A stretch of DNA of 64,000 bases from Clarkia xantiana subsp. parviflora (lineage: Eukaryota; Streptophyta; Magnoliopsida; Myrtales; Onagraceae): assembly GCA_036873135.1 (NCBI GenBank), contig JAPTYO010000005.1, forward strand, positions 9,774,166 to 9,838,165. Reading direction: 5' to 3'. The notes below the pieces were generated by a model. That model saw only the letters and a program-made list of their open reading frames with translations. It was not told where the DNA came from and did no database searches. The number at the start of each line of letters is the position of its first letter. Within the stretch, counting starts at the first letter, position 1. Shown piece after piece: positions 57,790-64,000 of the stretch. Both the position numbers and the translations under genes were made by a program.

Positions 57790-59872
57790 AGATCTAAAGA
57801 GACGAAGTCTTGATCAAATTAGAGCAGGATAACGATGATAGTAAGGTCCCACTTACATCGAGTGGGAGATTTGAGGCAGCAACGCAAGTGAATGAAATGG
57901 TAAATGAAGACGGAGACATTTTCATAGTAAATCTAGTGGGAGGAGCCAATCTTACCACACAAATCACTGTTGCTGCAGGTGCAAATCAAGTTGAACCTGA
58001 TAATCACGTTGCCGGACCGCTGGATGAAAATCCAATAATGCCACAACTACCCATTGTTCCCAGTGAGAGTGGGTTAACCAACTTGGTTCCGAGGCCGAGA
58101 GATCGTCCAAGAAAAGTTGTAGGTCAATGTTCCAGCATTTCCCTTGTTCCCAGTGGGAGTGATGCTCCGATAGAAAGCATTATTCCGAGTGGGAGCAATG
58201 TTCAGACTCAAGATGGGATTAACGAACCTATACGAAGTCAAAGGCATCGAATTTCTCCCAAGAAGTATCCCATCGAGAAGGGTGAAATATTTACCCTAAC
58301 TTCTGTTGATGAACCAGTGACGGTTCAACAAGCGTTGAAAGGACCTCAAGCGAAGGAATGGAGGAAAGAAATGGAAGATGAGACCGCCTCAATGAAAGCC
58401 AATTCGGTATGGTCTTTAGTTTATTTACCTGCTGACCGCAGGTCAATAGGGGTGAAGTGGGTTTTGAAGCTGAAACTCACTGCTGATGGAAATGTCGAGC
58501 GATACAAAGCTCGATTGGTTGCGAAAGGTTACACCCAGCTTCATGGAATAGACTTTGATGAGACATACTCACCGACTGTGCGGTACACCATAGTCAGGGC
58601 AATCCTGGCCCTGGTCGCATGCCTCGATCTAGAGTTGCGAAAAATAGATGTTAAGACCGCATTCCACCACGAAAACCTGGAGGAAGAGATCTACATGGAG
58701 CAACCAGAGGGTTTCATTACTCCTGGTAACGAACGTAAAGTTTGTAAACTCCAAAGATCTATTTAGGTCTCAAACAATCGTCTCGGCAATGATACCGCAG
58801 GTTCCATGAGGAAATCGATGGAAACGGATTCGTGAATCTCCACGAGAATCCATGCGTGTATACAAAGACCTCCGGGTCTAAGTATGTTATCTTTACTTTA
58901 TACGTGGATGACATACTCATTGCCGCAAACGATGTGAGTTTCATGCATGAATCAAAGTCCCGGTTGGCATTTGTATTTGAGATGAAAGACATGGGAGAGG
59001 CTACGTACATCTTGGGCATTAAAATTTCTAGAGATCGTGACATCCGAAGGTTATCTTTATCTCAGGAAGCCTATATCAACAAACTGTTGAAAAGGTTTAT
59101 ATTACAGGATGCTAAACCCGTGGAAACGCCGGTAGTACTCGGGTGCGCGTTGTCAACGTGACGGCCCGAAGAACCAGCAAGAGCGTGAACAGATGAGGAG
59201 TGTGGAGTATTTAAGCATGGTTGGGAGTCTCATGTACGCCATGATCTGTACTCGGCCGGACATCTGTTACGCTGTGGGCCTAGTAGAAAGATTCCAATCA
59301 GACCCATGTTATCAATATTTAAAAGCTGTAAAGCAGATCATACGATATCTGAAAGGTACTGCCGACTATGTGCTGTGCTATGAGGGCAGGAAGTTAGAAT
59401 TGACCAAATTCAGTGACGCTGACCAAGGTGACGATCCAGACGATCGTAAGTCCACCAAAGGAGGAGTGTTTCTCCTAGCTGATGCCGCCATTTCATGGAC
59501 GAGCAAGAAGCACAATGTTTCGCGCTGTCTACGATGGAATTAGAATTCGTTGCTCTCTCTAAAAATGCACAGGAAGCGGTCTGGCTGAAAAGGCTTCTTA
59601 GTGCGCTGCTTGATGGTGATGTTGGGAGTAAACCTCTGAAGATGTTCTCTGACAGTCAAGCAGCGATTGCGGCAGTAAAGAATCCTAAGTACCATAGTAG
59701 GACTAAACACATTGATGTGAAATATAATTATGCTAAATATATGGTAGAAGATAATATAATCACTATAGAATACTCGCCCACTGATGATATGGTGGCGGAC
59801 CCACTAATTAAACCATTACGCGGAGAGACATTTGAAAAGCATGTTAAACTGCTTGGATTGCGTAGGGTTTAA
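57790..59872 (+). pseudogene. pol: Element C linker, reverse transcriptase and RNase H (few breaks)
   Basis: 57810-58766 is open for 318 codons: linker (NEDGDIFIVNLVGGANLTTQ, SLVPSGSDAPIESIIPSGS) and RT N-terminus (AKEWRKEMEDETASMKAN, YKARLVAKGYTQLHGIDFDE, KIDVKTAFHHENLEEEIYM). One frameshift at about 58765 leads to 58832-59161 with intact YVDD (58901-58912) and FEMKDMGEATYILGI. A second break near 59160 leads to 59193-59543, and a third to 59495-59872 (NVKYNYAKYMVEDN-type end, LLGLRRV). Three or four single frame breaks separate it from an open frame, making it the best preserved pol of its group here. Confidence 0.9.
57848..57868 (+). promoter_or_regulatory. Candidate central polypurine tract of element C
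   Basis: CCCACTTACATCGAGTGGGAG contains CGAGTGGGAG (57859-57868). C's own 3' PPT reads CAAGTGGGAG (60984-60993). Two further CAGTGGGAG or CGAGTGGGAG copies lie in the PSGS codons at about 58150 and 58186. Confidence 0.5.
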
Positions 59873-60970
59873 ATGTGGGCATGTATTAGTGATAACATTA
59901 TGATGAATTGAAAGTTACATTTTGATAAATGAGAGAATTGCAATTTGAGTTTATGATTCATCGACGTCATAATGTTTGATCACATCAGATTTTACGGTCT
60001 ATAAACTAAGTCATAGAAGGGCGCAATCCTCTGCATAAATTATGTCTAATGTGGGCCTTGCCTTGTCACACGGGCGCGGTCGTCTTGTAGGAGAGGGGGA
60101 CCTCTTCCAAAGCAAGACTGGCTAAGAACCAGTTGGGAAACATAGTTATGCAAAACGATCATTTGGTTTCGGAATAACACGATATGATCATCGTTTTGCA
60201 CTTCGCCGGTGATGAACTATGTTCGTAATTAACCACATTCTGGGCCAGATGAAAGTCTGTGATAGCATCATTGATATATCCCACACCTGACGATGTTCGG
60301 GTATGCTATCGACGCGTGCTTCATACTACGCGTGCCACGTTCGACTACGGGGTCATGCTCGGTTGTGCTAGATAAAATCCTTGCGATTTGGATGGGCGCA
60401 AACTTCTTCACCTCGAGTGTGTGATTGATCAAGGGAGCCTTATGAAGAGGCACCCCAAGTATCCTTAAGGACAGAGAGCTCATACCTAAGTTCAGGCTCA
60501 ATGTTCGCTTCCCGGCGTATGATCGTAGTGCTGAAGAAAAAGGCCAAGTTACCACGTCTTTGGAAACCGGCTGGGTTTGACTAAGGGTATGAGCAATGGG
60601 GATGGTCGAGGTCACCGTAATTCACCGACTCCTGTATTCACTAGGTGGCCATCAACCGGATATTAGTTGAAGGTTGTGAATACTTGTGCGGATGCCCTGG
60701 AGAAGTATTCCTGTGTGGAAACTGGGCAATTGGAGAGTTATCAGTTGACCTAGGATACAGCGCGATACAAGTTGATTTTTTCAACAGGTTGATTTGACAT
60801 AGGGAATCAACGTTCCGCGGGCACTACAACACTCCTAACAGATTAGTAGCACGATGCCCGTCGTATCCGCCGGTCGCACGGCAAACCTCGTATGAACTAT
60901 TCGGAAGCAGGGGCAGGATCAGAACAGTGAAATGTTGATGCGATTTGCAGAACAATACATTAACAGGCAC
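59873..60970 (+). other. Element C 3' UTR
   Basis: Group 3' UTR with CGGTCTATAAAC, CACTAGGTGGCCATCAACCGG and GATTAGTAGCACGATGCCCGTCG. The small ORF of B and F starts the same way here (LSTRASYYACHVR) but is frameshifted. The minus-strand frame at 60268-60615 is a shadow. Confidence 0.65.
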
Positions 60971-60971
60971 C

Positions 60972-60994
60972 CTCCCATTCCGACAAGTGGGAGC
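60972..60994 (+). promoter_or_regulatory. Element C 3' polypurine tract in a hairpin
   Basis: CTCCCATTC-CGAC-AAGTGGGAG forms a stem next to the LTR at 60995. Confidence 0.72.
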
Positions 60995-61594
60995 TGTTAG
61001 CATATGGTCATTGGGCGCCGTAATTGGAAGCCCATTAATATGTATACGTTACCTAAGAAATTTTGTAAATGTTAGATTAGGGAAATTCGGCTTGACTCAA
61101 ATCCCAATTGACATGAGAGGGCCAAAATATTGGGCCTCCCTTAAACATGGCCGACCGAATATTATGTGTAGGGGCAAAGTGGACTTTTATTCACTTTGCT
61201 CCTCCTATAAATAAAGGGTTTTAGGGTTTTATTTGGAATAATTCACAATTTCTCCTAAGTAGTGATTTGAGAGAAAACCCTCCCCCCTAGAACATAGTTT
61301 CGGTCGAATCTATTGCACCACCAAGGGTGTGCCAATTTGCTTAGAGCAAATCACTCCGGAGATCCGTCCCTGCCAAGAATCGATCAGAGGCTTTGCTGTG
61401 GAGACAATACCACGTAGGACTTTCTTAACAAGAACTTCTACGGGTTCTGTTCGGTGGGTCGTCAACTCCCTCAGCAGGATCCTTGGGGACTACAGAAAGG
61501 GTTTACGGTATGTGCATATCTTCCGCTGCGTAATTCTGATTACAAGCATGTACCTTGGTTATGTTTCCGTAGTAATCTGCCCCGTAATCAAACA
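60995..61594 (+). repeat. Element C 3' LTR (600 bp), first LTR of the tandem array
   Basis: It begins TGTTAGCATATGG and ends AATCAAACA. It is followed by AAATG and then by M sequence, not by a PBS, which proves it is a 3' LTR. Confidence 0.9.
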
Positions 61595-61599
61595 AAATG

Positions 61600-61951
61600 A
61601 ATGTGGTAATCTGTTTCCCAAATAATGGGAGTAGTTTCTTTGAGGATCTAAAAGCGTTAGTGATGATATTTTCAACCTTGGAAAAAGGGGTTGAATGAGA
61701 CTTCGATTGCAACCACACAACATTACAGCTTTTGTGTTTGATTTGCATCCGCTTCGGTGGAAGCAAGACCGCTGAAGCTAGAAATGTTTATGGTTGAGAA
61801 TGATGGTCTTCTCTCCATGGATGCTGGTATAAAAGCCGCTCGAGACCTTCAGAAAGAAAGGTCAACACGGAGGAGAACATTTCTCATATTGAAGGGCTAT
61901 CCCCTTTCAGGGTTGTCTGACGATGACGATGATGGGACTCATTTACCATGA
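61600..61951 (+). pseudogene. ORFX, M array copy 1 (broken)
   Basis: It is homologous to C's ORFX (SSFFEDLKALVMIFSTLEKG, then a TGA, then FASASVEARPLKLEMF, SMDAGIKAARDLQKERSTRR, ending HLP-TGA at 61949-61951). The piece 61757-61951 is open. A one-base shift sits near 61735. Confidence 0.5.
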
Positions 61952-62076
61952 GTCTATTCAATTTCAGTAACCAAGGAAAAAAGCGAAACCAACTTCATAA
62001 ATCACCACAGGACATTGAAGGAATTCAACCATGATTTCCATATTTCATGGAAAGAACCGGGCCACAGAGGTCTTAT

Positions 62077-62676
62077 TGTTAGCATATGGTGATTGGGCGC
62101 CGTAAATGGAAGCCCATTAATTTGTATATGTTACCTAAGAAATTGGGTAAATATCACATTAGGGAAATTGGGCTTGACCAAATCCCAATTGACATGAGAG
62201 GCCCAAAATATTGGGCCTCCCTTATACATGGCCGACCGAATTATGCAAGTGAGGGCAAAGTGGACTTTTGTCCACTTTGCTCCTTCTATAAATCAGGGGT
62301 GTTAGGGTTTTCATTAAGGCTAATTCACAATCCCTCCTAAGTGGTGATTTGAGAGAAAAAACCTCCTCCCTAATACATACTTCGGCCGAACCATACACTA
62401 CACCAAGGGTGTGCCAATTTGCTTCGAGAAAATCAATCCAGAGATCCGTCCCTGCCAAGAATCAATCAGAGGCTTTGCTGTGGAGACAATACTTCGTAGG
62501 AATTACTTAACAAAATCTTCTACGGGTTACGTCTGGTGGGTCTTGAACTCCCTAAGGAGGATCCTTGGGGACTACGATAAGGGTTTAAGGTATGTGCATA
62601 TCTTCCGCTACGTAATTCTGATTACAAGCATGTACCTTGTTTAGGTTTTCGTAGTAATCTGCCCAATAATCAAACA
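62077..62676 (+). repeat. Array LTR 2 (600 bp)
   Basis: It begins TGTTAGCATATGG, ends AATCAAACA and is preceded by CTTAT. U3 carries AAAGTGGAC-TTTT-GTCCACTTT. Confidence 0.88.
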
Positions 62677-62684
62677 GGATTAAT

Positions 62685-63027
62685 GTGGTAATCCGTTACC
62701 CAAATAATGGGAGTAGTTTCTTTGATTATCTAAAAGCGTTAGTGATGATATTTTCAACCTTGGAAAAAGGGGTTGAAGGAGACTTCGATTGCAACCACAC
62801 AACATTACAGCTTTGGTGTTTCCTTTGCATCCGCTTCGGTGGAAGCAAGACCGCTGAAGCTAGAAATGTTTATGGTCGAGAATGATAGTCTTCTCTCCAT
62901 GGATGTTGTTATAAAAGCCGCTCGAGACCTTCAAAAAGAAAGGTCAACACATAGAAGAACACTTCTCATATTGAAGAGGTATCCCCTTTCATGGTTACCT
63001 GACGATGATGGGGCTCACTTACCATGA
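62685..63027 (+). pseudogene. ORFX, M array copy 2 (broken)
   Basis: It has the same order of motifs as copy 1. The stop after the GVE codons is absent here (GGAGAC instead of TGAGAC). A single frameshift near 62815 separates 62685-62885 from 62773-63027, and it ends HLP-TGA. Confidence 0.5.
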
Positions 63028-63152
63028 GTCTAATCAATTGCATTAACCAAGGCAAAAAGTTAAACCAACTTCATAAATCACCACAGGACAATAAAGGAAG
63101 TCAACCATGATTTCCATATTTCATGGAAAGAACCAGACCACAGAGGTCTTAT

Positions 63153-63751
63153 TGTTAGCATATGGTGATTGGGCACCGTAAATGGAAGCCCATTAATATG
63201 TATATGTTACCTAAGAAATTGTGTAAATGTCACATTCGGGAAATTGAGCTTGACCCAAATCCCAATTGACATGAGAGGCCCAAAATATTGGGCCTCCCTT
63301 ATACATGGACTGCCGAATATTATGTGTAGGGGAAAAGTGGACTTTTGTCCACTTTGCTCCTCCTATAAAAAAGGGTTTTAGGGTTTTATTTAGAATTATT
63401 CACAATTCATCCTAAGTAGTGATTTGAGAGAAAAACCTCACCCCTAGAACATAATTTCGGTCGAACCTATTGCACCACCAAGGCTGTGCCAATTTTCTTA
63501 GTGCAAATCACTCCGGAGATCCGTCCCTGCCAAGAATCGATCAGAGGCTTTGCTGAGGAGACAATACCACGTAGGACTTCCTTAACAAGAACTTCTACGG
63601 GTTCTGTCCGGTGGGTCGTGAACTCCCTTAGCAGGATCCTTGGGGACTACGGAAAGGTTTTAAGGTATGTGCACATCTTCCACTGCGTAATTCTGATTAC
63701 AAGCATGTACCTTGTTTATGTTTCCGTAGTAATCTGCCCCGTAATCAAACA
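63153..63751 (+). repeat. Array LTR 3 (599 bp)
   Basis: It begins TGTTAGCATATGG, ends AATCAAACA and is preceded by CTTAT as for LTR 2. Confidence 0.88.
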
Positions 63752-64000
63752 TAATGAATGTGGTAATCCGTTTCCAAATACTGGGAGTAGTTTCTTTGAG
63801 GATCTAAAAGCGTTAGTGATGATATTTTCAACCTTGGAAAAAGGGGTTGAATGAGACTTCGATTGTAACCACACAACATTACAGCTTTTGTGTTTCATTT
63901 GCATCCGCTTCGGTGGAAGCAAGACCGCTGAAGCTAGAAATTTTTATGGTTGAGAATGATGGTCTTCTCTCCATGGATGCTGGTATAAAAACCGCTCGAG
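63752..64000 (+). pseudogene. ORFX, M array copy 3 (cut by window end)
   Basis: It matches copies 1 and 2 and shares the TGA after the GVE codons with copy 1. The sequence ends within the AARDL-equivalent region. Confidence 0.45.

Larger units (their letters stand above)
53424..61594 (+). mobile_element. Element C: plus-strand non-autonomous copia (8.17 kb) nested in M
   Basis: The LTRs at 53424-54023 and 60995-61594 are flanked by AGATG (53419-53423) and AAATG (61595-61599), a target duplication with one later change. Layout: LTR, damaged PBS, leader, ORFX, spacer, linker-RT-RH, 3' UTR, PPT, LTR. No gag, protease or integrase core is present. Length and order match element B. Confidence 0.88.
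50633..64000 (+). mobile_element. Element M: plus-strand copia, interrupted by element C, running past the window end
   Basis: The 5' LTR is 50633-51224, with PBS and leader to 53423. M resumes at 61600 after C, in exact register with the homologous ORFX region of C. The resumed segment is then repeated in tandem with LTR copies (61595 onward). The 3' part of M lies beyond 64000. Confidence 0.8.
60995..64000 (+). repeat. Tandem array of LTR plus M segment, period about 1.08 kb
   Basis: The LTRs start at 60995, 62077 and 63153, with periods of 1,082 and 1,076 bp. Each is followed by the same 476-482-bp piece of M (61595-62076, 62677-63152, 63752 to the window end). Each piece begins ATGTGGTAATC(T/C)G and ends CACAGAGGTCTTAT before the next LTR. 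No PBS follows any LTR. The most likely origin is unequal exchange between the LTR of C and a similar LTR at the CTTAT site. Confidence 0.88.

Noticed and set aside
57790..59872. Endogenous plant pararetrovirus (RT-RNase H)
   Set aside because: The RT carries copia signatures, is preceded by an integrase remnant in relatives, and is bounded by LTRs with 5-bp target duplications; no movement or coat protein is seen.
60268..60615. 115-codon minus-strand frame in the 3' UTR of C, with similar frames in G (32260-32505)
   Set aside because: It runs antisense to the element and is not kept at equivalent positions in A or B, so a gene is not supported.
61595..64000. CRISPR-like or classical satellite array
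   Set aside because: The repeats are about 1.08 kb and consist of a full LTR plus element M sequence, so an LTR-recombination origin explains them.

Overview
The window looks like gene-poor, repeat-packed nuclear DNA of a flowering plant, probably a eudicot. I find no host gene. It contains LTR retrotransposons, mostly Ty1/copia, with plant L1-type LINEs, one small TIR transposon and AT-rich filler. The initiator-Met primer-binding sites (TGGTATCAGAGC type), the gag-PR-IN-RT-RH order and the paired LTRs ending TG...CA are diagnostic of copia elements. Letters A-M are my own labels.

Left half (about 1.5-43 kb) is one nest, and target-site duplications (TSDs) give its order. An old minus-strand copia (I) holds minus-strand copia D (2002-41740, TSD GGGCT). 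D was hit twice. Copia A (plus, 2274-19104, TSD CTATG) sits in D's 3' LTR and itself carries copia B (plus, 6902-15093, TSD TGCGC) in its integrase. LINE K (minus) sits in D's leader. K is interrupted by a rearranged block of copia fragments E, F and G (26087-33522) and by a young RT-less copia J (35204-38471, TSD AACCC, LTRs that look identical).

Middle (43-48.7 kb): AT-rich sequence, a 932-bp TIR element with a TTA duplication, and the 3' end of a plus-strand LINE with a ribonuclease H domain.

Right part (48.7-64 kb) is a second nest. Stacked LTR fragments hold minus-strand L, which holds plus-strand M, which holds plus-strand C (53424-61594). It ends in a tandem array of LTR plus a 480-bp internal segment, period about 1.08 kb, that runs off the window.

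Except for J, the copia elements form one related group: LTRs of about 600 bp, a leader of about 2 kb with TA microsatellite and GGTC/GACC-rich repeats, and a 1-kb 3' UTR. A and D have gag and at least part of integrase. B and C are both about 8.2 kb, lack gag and PR, keep decayed RT-RH, and carry an unassigned ORF ('ORFX', also in M) where gag would be. The group shares features that look functional: a hairpin-embedded polypurine tract (PPT), a second PPT-like copy near the element centre, an inverted repeat just before the TATA box that changes sequence between LTR types but stays paired, and small leader hairpins. All coding regions are broken except J's 911-residue gag-PR-IN protein.
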